Of a stretch of DNA of 64,000 nucleotides, positions 34,651 through 44,227 are shown piece after piece. Location: NCBI GenBank assembly GCA_034435975.1, contig DAOTWD010000014.1, positions 178,753 to 242,752 on the forward strand. The letters are read 5' to 3'. The position numbers and the translations under genes were made by a program. How positions within the stretch are numbered: the stretch's first letter is position 1; the number at the start of each line of letters is the position of its first letter. This DNA comes from CAKZQX01 sp034435975 (lineage in GTDB: Bacteria > Chloroflexota > Chloroflexia > Chloroflexales > Chloroflexaceae). The notes beneath the pieces were generated by a model that saw only the letters and a program-made list of their open reading frames with translations, was not told the origin of the DNA and ran no database searches.

Positions 34651-37600
34651 TCAGACACTCCTTTCGCTAAGATGATCAAGGCGGGCCAGTTCTGCCTGTG
34701 CCCCTATTTCTCTAAACGTATGTCGGGCCTGTTTTAGATACATTGTAGTAGCCGGATGTGCTCCCATGTGCAGCGCCTCGGCATAGGCCAGCTGGCTGCG
34801 GGCCAGATCAAAGCGGTTGTTGATTTCGGCCAGCAATGTCATACTGGCCTCAAAATGATCGGTATAGGGCTGCCGACGTCGTGCCGCAACCTGCCCTAGA
34901 ATGCGCCGGGCAACACCATCATCACGCTTGCTGCCCAGTTCAAACGCCAGTGTAGCTGCCTGCTGTGCCCGCTCATCACTACTGGCCAGCAACGCCTCCG
35001 CCTCAACCGGGTTATCACCCGCCACCCGATCGGCCATGAGCAGATCGGCCTCGGCCAGCACCAGCAGCGCCTCGACCCTGAGTTGGGGCGCCATGATCCG
35101 CTCGGCAATCTGGCAGGCAGCTTCTGCCAGCGGGTAGGCCTGCGCTGGCTGGTGCAGGGCATTGTAGACTTCGGCCGTATTCGCCAGGGTATTGCCTTCC
35201 TGATAGCTAGTGCCGAGTGCGCGATGGAGCGCCAGCGACTGGGCATAACAGGCCAGCGCCTGATCATACTGGCCGCGATTATAGGCAATCTGCCCTAGCA
35301 CATCATAGACCTTGGCAATCCCATCCTGATCGCGCATCTCCTGACAGAGCGACAGAGCGGCATCGCATGCGGCTGCGGCTTGATCATATTGATCCTGACA
35401 GTAATAGGCATAGGCCAGGTTGAGTTGGATGCTGCTGAGGATATATTTGGCGCTGATTTTCCGCGCCAGCGTTTCGGCCTGCACATAATGCCTGATCGCA
35501 TGCGCATATTCGCTCTGGAGTTGCCATAGGTAGCCAATGTTGTTGTGCGAGCGACTGCTGCCATACAGGTCGTCAATAGCTTCCTGCGCCGCCAGCGCGT
35601 TCTCAAAATGAAACCGGGCCTGCGCATACTCACCGCGCATGCCATAGATGGTGCCCAGTTGGGTATGAAGACTGGCTTCAATCCGCTCGTCCTCGCGTGT
35701 CAGCCGATCACGCCGGAGTTTACTCAACCCGGTGGTACAGATCGCCAGCGCTTGCTCATAGTCGCCCTGACGCATCAATACCAGGCCCATATCGGCATAG
35801 ATCGCCGCCAGCAAGAGAGGTGGCGTTGTGTCCAGGTGAGCGCGGGCCAGGGCCTCGGCAGCGCGTAGTTCGTTCAGCGCTGGCCCATACCGGCCTTGCT
35901 TCTCCAGTGCATTGCCGCGACTGCGGAGCGTCTCGGCGGCCACGTCAGCCGGTAGCAATCGCTTGCCTGCTGACCAGGCATGGTCACTATCCAACAAACG
36001 GTCGGCAGTCGGCAATGCGGCAGATTGCTCCTGGGGCGCGACCTCAGCCTCCAGGATCTGAGCATAGGCTGCCAGCGCCTCGTCATAGCGCCCGATGGTA
36101 CACAATACATCGCCCAGTGCCTTGTAGCCTTCCCAGCCACGGCGATTGTGGCGCTCCTCACCCAGCGCGGCCAGTGCCCACTGATAGTATTGGATGGCTT
36201 CATCGTTCGCATAGACATCGCGGGCGGCATGCCCCGCCAGTAACAGGTAGGTCACGGCCTTATCCGGGCAATCGCTCAGGCGAAAGTGGTGGGCCAGCAG
36301 GCCATAGTAGGACGGTAGATCCGCCGCATGACGGTTCTCCAGGTATTCGCCAATGCGTCGGTGCAATTCACGGCGACGGGCATAGAGCAAACTCTGGTAG
36401 GCCACTTCTTGCACCAGTGTGTGCCGAAACAGATACACCCGTTCGGGTAACTCCTGTTCCAGCAAGGTGAATTCCTGTGTATCAAGCACACGTAAATGCT
36501 GGAGCAGAACCTGTTGTTCGTCGGGATAAATTGCCTGAAGAATACCAAATGGGAAGCGCTGCCCGATCACCGAGGCAACCAGCAACAGCGAGCGACTGCG
36601 AGTATCAAGCTGGTCAATGCGCGCCAGTAGCAAGCCGTGCAAGCTATCCGGCAGTTCATCCAGCACCAGATGACCGGCAGGTGTAGGTGATAGCCCACTA
36701 TCTTCCGGCACAGTATACCGTGCTGCATTACTAACGGCAAGCAGCAACTCCTCCAGAAACAGGGGATTACCTGCTGCTCGTTGCACAATCTGCTGGCGCA
36801 ACGGAGTGGGTACGTTCTCTCCCCCCATGCGTGCGCTCAACAGTGCGTCGCTATCCGATTCCGATAGCGCATGCAAGGTCAGCACGTACGCATTGTCGGC
36901 GTGGTACTGGCCGATGTTCGCCGCGTCATCTGTCTGCCAGTTCAGGTGCGGGCGATGCACACCGAGCAATAGTACCGGCACATCAGCAATGCGCCGTGCC
37001 AGGTAGCGCCACAGGTCAAGCGAAACCTGATCAGCATGGTGCAGATCTTCCAGGATGACGAGGAGACCGGCGGTGGGTATGTCATCTTCAAGGTGCGTTG
37101 TCTGCGCCGTTGCGCGCAGCAGATCGGCCAGCAATTCAAAGCGGCGTGTTTGACGTTGCTGTGGATCAAGGCCACGGGTCAGTATTGTCTCGGCGACTTC
37201 CAGATGAACCAGATCGGCCAGCAGCGGCAACCAGTTATGTCCATCGTTACCCGATATTGCCAGACACGCCAGCAGTTTTTCGGTACGGACAGCAGGCGAA
37301 TCGCTGCGCTCAATAGCACATAGGGCAATGAGCCACTCGCTCCAGGGCGCGTAGGGAATATTGGAAGCATAGGAGCGACAGTTGACCTGGATGCTGCGCA
37401 GATGGTACTCACGCGCACGTTCCAGCAGAGCCATTGTCAGCCGACTCTTGCCAATCCCGGCCTCACCGCTGATGCGTACCACCCGCCCGTTACCAGTCGT
37501 CACGGCAAGCAGGTGATTATGCAGCCAGTCCAGTTCAGCCTGGCGACCAATGCAGGGCAGAGCCAGTGCGTCAACCACTGGCCGTTGATCGCGCACGCCA

Positions 37601-39150
37601 CATACGCGCAGCAACGGGATAGGCAACCGCTTGCCTTTGACGTGGATCGGAGTACGTTCTTCGCAGAGCAGGTGAGAGGCAATCTGGGCGGCAGTCGTGG
37701 CACTACACCAGATTTCGCCCCAGGCCGTACTGGTCATCACGCGTGCGGCCACATTGACCGCGTCGCCCATCACCGTATACTCTTTACGTGTGGTGGATCC
37801 GACATTGCCAGCAAAGACGCTGCCGGTGTTAAGGCCAATCCGCAGCTTGAGTGTGACAGCGATACCCGAACGGATATATGTGCGCGCTGGCAGGTCAGCG
37901 GGCGGCAAGGCAGTGAAGGCTTCCAGCATCATCAGCGCGGCGCGGGCGGCGCGCTCGGCGTGATCTTCATAGGCAATCGGGGCACCAAAAATCGCCAGGA
38001 GCTTATCCCCTTCCTGCGCCAGATCGAGCTTGTTAATCACGCCACCAAAGTGTTCAATTGCTGCCTGCATCGGGCGTAGCAAGCGGTCGATCAGGTGTGC
38101 CGCTGTGGATGGGTCGAGTGCTTCCACCAGCGTTCCGATCCCGACTACCTGCGCAAACAAGACCGTGACCGGGCGGAGATCGGCTTCGATCTGTGGTCGT
38201 TGGGGATCGATCAGAATGCGACTCAGCAGGCCGGCCGGCAGGTAGGGCGTCAGGCGATCAAGCTGCTGCACCAGGTGCGGGATGGCCTGCTCAGGAGCAG
38301 CCATGATCGGCGCTTCGTGGGGTAATACAGCCGGTGGCAAATCGCTGGTGGATAAGGCCAGCACACGCACATAGCCCGCATCAACGGGTTCACCGGTTGC
38401 ATCAGGCGCAATAGCGTTCCAGGTAACCGGGCCAACCACCAGATCGCCCCGGTTGCCATACGCTTCGGCCCGCGCCACACTGTTGACCGTGCTGCCGATT
38501 GCGGCATAGCGTAAGGCATTCGACTGACCGGCGCTGACCAGGGCCACACGCCCGCTTTCCACGCCGATATGCATACTGAGCGCGAAGGTACCGATGCCGG
38601 GCACCGTGCGCTGAAACGACGGCGTGCCGTCGGCGGTTGTACGGCAGATATGGAGCAGATCGAGCGCGGCCTGCGTCGCAATGTGCGAGTGGTGCGGGCC
38701 ACAGAACAGCACCAGCAGCGCATCGCCGCCAAACGTGAGCAAATCGCCGCCGGCGGCCTCGATTATCTGCAGCATGGCATCGAAGAAGGCATTGAGTGTA
38801 CTGGTGACAATTTCGGCTCCCTCGCGGCCCAGAACGGTCAGGCGCTCGGCCAGGGCGGTTGAGCCGCTGACATCGGCAAACAGCAATGAGCCTTCGACCC
38901 ACTCCAACCAGGGGCCATGCTCGTTGCTGGCAAGCTGGTGGGCAATCAGGTGGCGCGGCAGATAGGTACTGATTGTGTAGTATGCACTGGCAAGCTGCGC
39001 GAACGCCTCACGCACCACGCGCGGCGAACAATCGTCGCGCATCAGCAGCGTCGCTACCGTGGGAGCCAGGTAGCGTTGCACGTCCACAGCCGAGAGGCTA
39101 TCGGCGAGCGTCGCGCCGGGCCGTTGTGTCTGCTCATTCTCGTCAGCCAT
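34651..39150 (-). CDS. double class III cyclase - AAA ATPase - TPR signalling protein
   Basis: A 1,499-residue soluble regulator. After about 90 residues comes a class III nucleotidyl cyclase domain with metal Asp residues in LLFADVSGSTALAERL and TFGGDALLVLF. A second cyclase domain spans about residues 325-500 (HFGGVINKLDLAQEGDKLLAIFGAP, VMGDAVNVAARV). Its first metal Asp is replaced (LFAQVVG), so the pair may form one asymmetric active site. Next is a STAND/AAA-type ATPase (GRQAELDWL, Walker A SGEAGIGKSRLT, Walker B-like LVILEDLHHAD), then about ten TPR-like repeats (NNIGYLWQLQSEYAHAIRHY, YDVLGQIAYNRGQYDQALACYAQSL). The layout matches large cyclase/ATPase/TPR sensors. The product may be cAMP or cGMP. 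ATG 39150 has GGAG upstream. It is coupled to the small RiPP-like gene. Confidence 0.85.
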   Translation of the reverse strand: MADENEQTQRPGATLADSLSAVDVQRYLAPTVATLLMRDDCSPRVVREAFAQLASAYYTISTYLPRHLIAHQLASNEHGPWLEWVEGSLLFADVSGSTALAERLTVLGREGAEIVTSTLNAFFDAMLQIIEAAGGDLLTFGGDALLVLFCGPHHSHIATQAALDLLHICRTTADGTPSFQRTVPGIGTFALSMHIGVESGRVALVSAGQSNALRYAAIGSTVNSVARAEAYGNRGDLVVGPVTWNAIAPDATGEPVDAGYVRVLALSTSDLPPAVLPHEAPIMAAPEQAIPHLVQQLDRLTPYLPAGLLSRILIDPQRPQIEADLRPVTVLFAQVVGIGTLVEALDPSTAAHLIDRLLRPMQAAIEHFGGVINKLDLAQEGDKLLAIFGAPIAYEDHAERAARAALMMLEAFTALPPADLPARTYIRSGIAVTLKLRIGLNTGSVFAGNVGSTTRKEYTVMGDAVNVAARVMTSTAWGEIWCSATTAAQIASHLLCEERTPIHVKGKRLPIPLLRVCGVRDQRPVVDALALPCIGRQAELDWLHNHLLAVTTGNGRVVRISGEAGIGKSRLTMALLERAREYHLRSIQVNCRSYASNIPYAPWSEWLIALCAIERSDSPAVRTEKLLACLAISGNDGHNWLPLLADLVHLEVAETILTRGLDPQQRQTRRFELLADLLRATAQTTHLEDDIPTAGLLVILEDLHHADQVSLDLWRYLARRIADVPVLLLGVHRPHLNWQTDDAANIGQYHADNAYVLTLHALSESDSDALLSARMGGENVPTPLRQQIVQRAAGNPLFLEELLLAVSNAARYTVPEDSGLSPTPAGHLVLDELPDSLHGLLLARIDQLDTRSRSLLLVASVIGQRFPFGILQAIYPDEQQVLLQHLRVLDTQEFTLLEQELPERVYLFRHTLVQEVAYQSLLYARRRELHRRIGEYLENRHAADLPSYYGLLAHHFRLSDCPDKAVTYLLLAGHAARDVYANDEAIQYYQWALAALGEERHNRRGWEGYKALGDVLCTIGRYDEALAAYAQILEAEVAPQEQSAALPTADRLLDSDHAWSAGKRLLPADVAAETLRSRGNALEKQGRYGPALNELRAAEALARAHLDTTPPLLLAAIYADMGLVLMRQGDYEQALAICTTGLSKLRRDRLTREDERIEASLHTQLGTIYGMRGEYAQARFHFENALAAQEAIDDLYGSSRSHNNIGYLWQLQSEYAHAIRHYVQAETLARKISAKYILSSIQLNLAYAYYCQDQYDQAAAACDAALSLCQEMRDQDGIAKVYDVLGQIAYNRGQYDQALACYAQSLALHRALGTSYQEGNTLANTAEVYNALHQPAQAYPLAEAACQIAERIMAPQLRVEALLVLAEADLLMADRVAGDNPVEAEALLASSDERAQQAATLAFELGSKRDDGVARRILGQVAARRRQPYTDHFEASMTLLAEINNRFDLARSQLAYAEALHMGAHPATTMYLKQARHTFREIGAQAELARLDHLSERSV

Positions 39151-39258
39151 AGCGCTCCAGTGCTGCACGTCGAGGCGACAGACAGGCAAGCAGGTAGTGC
39201 TGTGACGTGCGTCCTCAGGGTTGACCTCCTACCGTACTACGGAGAATTCGTTGCTTTC

Positions 39259-39287
39259 ATTATAGCTGATGCCAGAAGGTGGAACAA
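39259..39287 (-). promoter_or_regulatory. promoter for the cyclase/AAA/TPR gene
   Basis: On the minus strand TTGTTC (39282-39287), a 17-bp spacer and TATAAT (39259-39264). It lies about 110 bp upstream of ATG 39150. Confidence 0.6.
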
Positions 39288-39337
39288 GCGCGTAGTACTC
39301 CTGCCGGATGGCAAAAATGTCATCTTTGTGGCTTTTA

Positions 39338-39387
39338 CAAAAAATAGCCCGTAAAGCCCAGGAGTTTTAACCCTGGGCTTTACGGGC
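39338..39387 (-). terminator. strong intrinsic terminator with IS605-like hairpin core
   Basis: A perfect 16-bp stem, GCCCGTAAAGCCCAGG (39347-39362) against CCTGGGCTTTACGGGC (39372-39387), has a 9-nt loop. On the minus strand it is followed by TATTTTTTG, a T-rich tail typical of Rho-independent termination. It would insulate the cyclase promoter from leftward transcription coming from the NACHT gene. The loop-side core AAGCCCAGG..TTTTAACCCTGGG resembles the hairpin after the tnpB relic at 39603-39637. Confidence 0.7.
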
Positions 39388-39462
39388 TTTCCTCGCTTCA
39401 GCGGCCTTAGCCCAATCTAGCACATTTTTGCGATTTACGCAAAGGTGTGCTACAATGCAACC

Positions 39463-39678
39463 ATGGGAAAGAGCTTCAAATACCGCACTGATGCTTGCCC
39501 GTATTGCGGGCTGGTGATGAATCGGGATCACAGTGCGGCACGTACCATTCTGCATCGAGGTCTCCAAATGCTTAGCGAGATGAGTGTGGGGCGGCACACT
39601 TTGAAGCCCAGGTGCTTTAGCCCTGGGAGCCATCACGATGATATATGCCAGAACTGCATCCGATCTGCGGGTAGGTGA
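39463..39678 (+). pseudogene. tnpB: IS200/IS605-family TnpB C-terminal relic
   Basis: Only the C-terminal end of a TnpB protein survives: TDACPYCGLVMNRDHSAARTIL. This is the CxxC zinc-finger half followed by the NRDxxAARNIL-type end of the RuvC III region, in a 71-residue frame whose tail reads into the element end. RuvC I/II and the rest of the zinc finger are missing, so it is non-functional. GTGCTACAAT lies just upstream by chance or as a relic promoter. The 35 bp at 39603-39637 form the hairpin-plus-tail typical of an IS605 right end and are nearly repeated at 21632-21669. Confidence 0.75.
39603..39637 (+). mobile_element. IS605-type right-end hairpin
   Basis: GAAGCCCAGGTGCTTTAGCCCTGGG, given in two parts: stem arms CCCAGG and CCCTGGG around TGCTTTAG, then the tail AGCCATCACG. 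It is the end of the tnpB relic and matches the solo fragment at 21632-21669. Confidence 0.6.
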
Positions 39679-40008
39679 CGGACACACCTCACCGGTTGCT
39701 GAGAGGTGTCCTGGTGTCGCCCCCCCCCCGCTCTTCTTGAACACAAAGGCGCAAAGACGTAACGAGATGAGGGAGCGGTTCACACGGGTAGATAAGGTAA
39801 GCTCTCTCCGCGCTGACGCTCGTCGAAAGGACATGTGGGGTACCGTGTTGCCCTTGTGTCATTTCGAGCGAAGCGAGCAATCTGCTCCGCGCTGGCGCTT
39901 GTCGAAAGGACATGCCAAACGCACATCGTTCCATGGCACGTTGCGCCAGAGCTATACCGGACATAGCGCAGCCGCCGCACCCTGTGACAGTGCCGGTGTT
40001 CGCCCCTC
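39679..40008. repeat. repeat-rich debris between tnpB relic and NACHT gene
   Basis: It contains a C10 tract (about 39720-39729), a hairpin GAGGTGTCC near 39704, and a tandem duplication. Units ending CTCCGCGCTGACGCTCGTCGAAAGGACATG (39802-39831, quoted in parts as CTCCGCGCTG and GTCGAAAGGACATG) and its variant at about 39885-39914 are separated by TCATTTCGAGCGAAGCGAGC. No gene is supported; ORFs on both strands here are artefacts of the repeats. Confidence 0.5.
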
Positions 40009-41487
<1,479 letters not shown>

Positions 41488-42887
41488 CTGCGGCGGGAGC
41501 GGTTCTGTAATGGCTTTTTCTCCACCCGTAGCGTGACCAGCAACTCATAAATGCGACCAAAGAGGGCGCTGCGAGTGGCCGGGAGCGCCCCCTCGTCGCG
41601 AGCCTCCAGCGCAATCAGCGTGAGCAACAGCGGATTACCGGCCAGTTCGTTCAGCATCGGGCGGGTGCGCAGTTGATCCAGCACCTGACGCGCTTTGCGT
41701 TGGGCCTCCGGGCGTACCTGGTTCGTTTTCTGTCCACCACGGACGAGATCGAAGGTGTACCACTTCTCCAGAAACTCGCGCCGCTGGTCAGGGGTGAAGG
41801 ATTGCATCGCCAGAATGCTGCAGCGGGGATGCGCCAGTGGCGCTTCCCGATAGCCACCGGGCCGCGATGTCACCACAAAGCGCGACTCATGGTAGCTACG
41901 GATCTGCTCATCGATCCAGGTGGCAACCTGCTTGCGCTGTTTAATGCTTGCCACCTCATCCATCCCGTCAAGCAACACCAGACACCGGCCGACCGTGAGG
42001 TGTTGCTCAAACCAATCCTTCGGTAGGTTCAGGTTACGTTGGGAAGCGCTAAAATAGCGTTGCACCAGATCCCCCAGAGCGGGCGGATTGGCGTCGCACA
42101 GGGTGTCTCGATGCTCGCGCAGGTAGAGCAGAATGGGGATATAGCGCTCGGCTATACCGTGGCGACGCTGCTTGCGGAAGGCAAATTCCAGCCCCACGTG
42201 TTGGAGCATCGTTGTCTTGCCAAAGCCGGCTCCTCCCAGTATGACCAGCACCGCATGATCAGGCTGGTTTGACCGGTGACAGACGGTTCGTAAAAAGTGC
42301 CAGATCTGCTGGCTGTCGCGGCCAGCACGGCCCGTCACTAGGCGCTGTTCCACGTCTTCGGCCGCACCAGGCTCCAGGCGCAAATCTACAAGGATGTCCT
42401 GAACGCGGGGAGCTTCACCAACACCGCGCAGGCCATATGTATTAATCCGGTTCCGTTCTTCATGCCACCAGCGGACATAGGCCCGTTCATATTGATCGTC
42501 CTGCCGCCGGAGCAGCAGATAGTGCGTGCCAACGGCGGCACTGCCAGCCAGCAGCACAACGAGCAACGCAACGACCAGTTGCCTCGGCGGCAGAGCTACC
42601 AGGCCGGTCATCAGCGCAGCAATCGTCAGCACGGTCACGAACACCACCGCCGGCCAGAACCAGTCGGACGGGAGCAGTGGTTGCCGCCGGGTGGCATCGT
42701 CCGGGTCGGAACGGACAGGGGCGGTGACCAGCAAGGTGGCGACGGACGATATGAGCGCCGACACCAGGGTGTAGACCGATTCAGGACCTGGATCGGTAAG
42801 AAACCAGTAGCCAAGGATCAGCCACTGAAGGATGGTCAGCCCCCATAAGATGACACGGCCTATAGCTATGGCAGATCGCTGCTGCAT

Positions 42888-43352
42888 CTGTATGTTCTCG
42901 ATGGACTCTGCGCAACCGGCAGCGGTGTATCAGCGGAGGTGCAGGCTGCGCGATCAAGATGTGATGACAACCATGTACATCACCCACCCGTTTGCCTGGT
43001 TGACGGAGCGGGGCGAAGTTGGCACGATTATACCATGGCCTGCGCGGGCACGATTCCCGCGCTCCCTGGTGCGCCTGGTGGCGCGGGCGTCTCGCCGGCC
43101 ATCGCACGATCCCCGCGCTCCCAGGCGTGCATGTTCACTTCCATCGCTAGAGGAACTGGGTACCCGTGAGGGACCACGCCCACCTGGGTATGAGAGCGGA
43201 GCGCACTCCATCGGGCACGCGCGGGCACGATGCCCGCGCTCCCAGAAAGGTGAACCCGTACATGCCGGAGACGATTTTGCATCGTTGTCCACTTCTGGTA
43301 CAATTGACCGCCGAATGAGATGTATAGGAAACAAAAGCAGGACAGGCTCGTT
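42888..43352. other. intergenic region with GCGC-rich palindromic repeats
   Basis: At 43042-43066, 43099-43120 and 43216-43245 are copies of a palindromic unit, GGGCACGATTCCCGCGCTCC, ATCGCACGATCCCCGCGCTCC and GGGCACGATGCCCGCGCTCC, with CGCGGGCA-CGA-TGCCCGCG symmetry in the last. Similar GGAGCGCG units occur near 1330-1390 and 58220-58320. TACAAT near 43300 may be a -10 for the glycosyltransferase pair. Short ORFs here read through repeats. Confidence 0.55.
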
Positions 43353-44219
43353 ATGAACGCGCAGCGTGTGATTGTAGTGATGCCCGCGTACAACGCGGCC
43401 CGAACGCTGGAGCGCACTTATCACGATATGCCCCCCGGTGTGGTGGATCATGTTATCCTGGTTGACGATGTCTCGCACGATGAGACTGTCGAGGTAGCGC
43501 GGCGACTGGGGTTAGAGGTGGTGATCCACATCCAGAACCGAGGGTATGGCGGCAACCAGAAGACATGCTATCTGGAAGCGTTGCGCGATGGGGCCGATGT
43601 GGTGGTGATGTTGCACCCCGATAATCAGTATGACTCGACGCGCATCCCGGAGTTGATCGCGCCGATCTTTGCGGGCGAGTACGATATGATGCTCGGCTCG
43701 CGCCTGCTGGGGGGCAACGGCTGGTGGCGCAGCCCGGCGCTCGAAGGGGGGATGCCGATCTGGAAGTATATCTCCAACCGCTTCTTGACGATCTGTGAGA
43801 ATATCGTCCTGGGCCAGCACCTGTCCGAATGCCATACCGGTTTTCGGGCCTATAGTCGGCAGTTGTTGGAGACGGTGCCGTTTTTGCTCAATTCCGATGA
43901 TTTTGTGTTTGACACGGAGATGATCGTCCAGGCGGTGGCCTTCAATTTTCGCATTGGTGAAATTGCGGTCGAAACCCGCTATTTTGAGGAGGCGTCGTCG
44001 GTGAACTTTCGGCGCAGTGTGATATACGGGTTGGCGACGCTGTGGGTGCTGGTGCGCTACCTGCTGCATCGCAGCGGTCTGCGACGCTCGCCGCAGTTCT
44101 CGCGCCGGCTGGCGGAGGTGATGAGCGCCTATCATAGTGCGACGTTCCTCCGCAGCGCAACGGGTGATTCGGAGGCCCGCGCCGAGATCAAGCCCCAGGT
44201 TGACGAACAGTTCCCCTGA
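43353..44219 (+). CDS. family 2 glycosyltransferase (dolichol-phosphate mannose synthase-like)
   Basis: A 288-residue GT-A enzyme that probably transfers a sugar from a nucleotide donor to a polyprenyl phosphate or glycan. Motifs: VIVVMPAYNAARTLERT at the N-terminus, HVILVDDVSHDETVEVA (first Asp pair), NRGYGGNQKTCYLEAL, and VVMLHPDNQYDSTRIPEL in the place of the DxD motif. Also visible are MMLGSRLL and CHTGFRAYSRQLLETVPF, which are typical of DPM1-like proteins. A weakly hydrophobic stretch near residues 225-245 may associate with membrane. ATG 43353 (GGACAGG upstream) matches the family start. The next gene begins eight bases after its stop, so both form an operon. Confidence 0.9.
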   Translation: MNAQRVIVVMPAYNAARTLERTYHDMPPGVVDHVILVDDVSHDETVEVARRLGLEVVIHIQNRGYGGNQKTCYLEALRDGADVVVMLHPDNQYDSTRIPELIAPIFAGEYDMMLGSRLLGGNGWWRSPALEGGMPIWKYISNRFLTICENIVLGQHLSECHTGFRAYSRQLLETVPFLLNSDDFVFDTEMIVQAVAFNFRIGEIAVETRYFEEASSVNFRRSVIYGLATLWVLVRYLLHRSGLRRSPQFSRRLAEVMSAYHSATFLRSATGDSEARAEIKPQVDEQFP

Positions 44220-44227
44220 TTATCGCT

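Noticed and set aside
35697..36470. 257-codon open frame on the plus strand
   Set aside because: Antisense to the TPR part of the cyclase protein; Pro/Arg/Ser-rich without any family motif.
39367..39834. 155-codon open frame on the minus strand
   Set aside because: Reads across the tnpB relic and repeat debris on the other strand; no conserved features.
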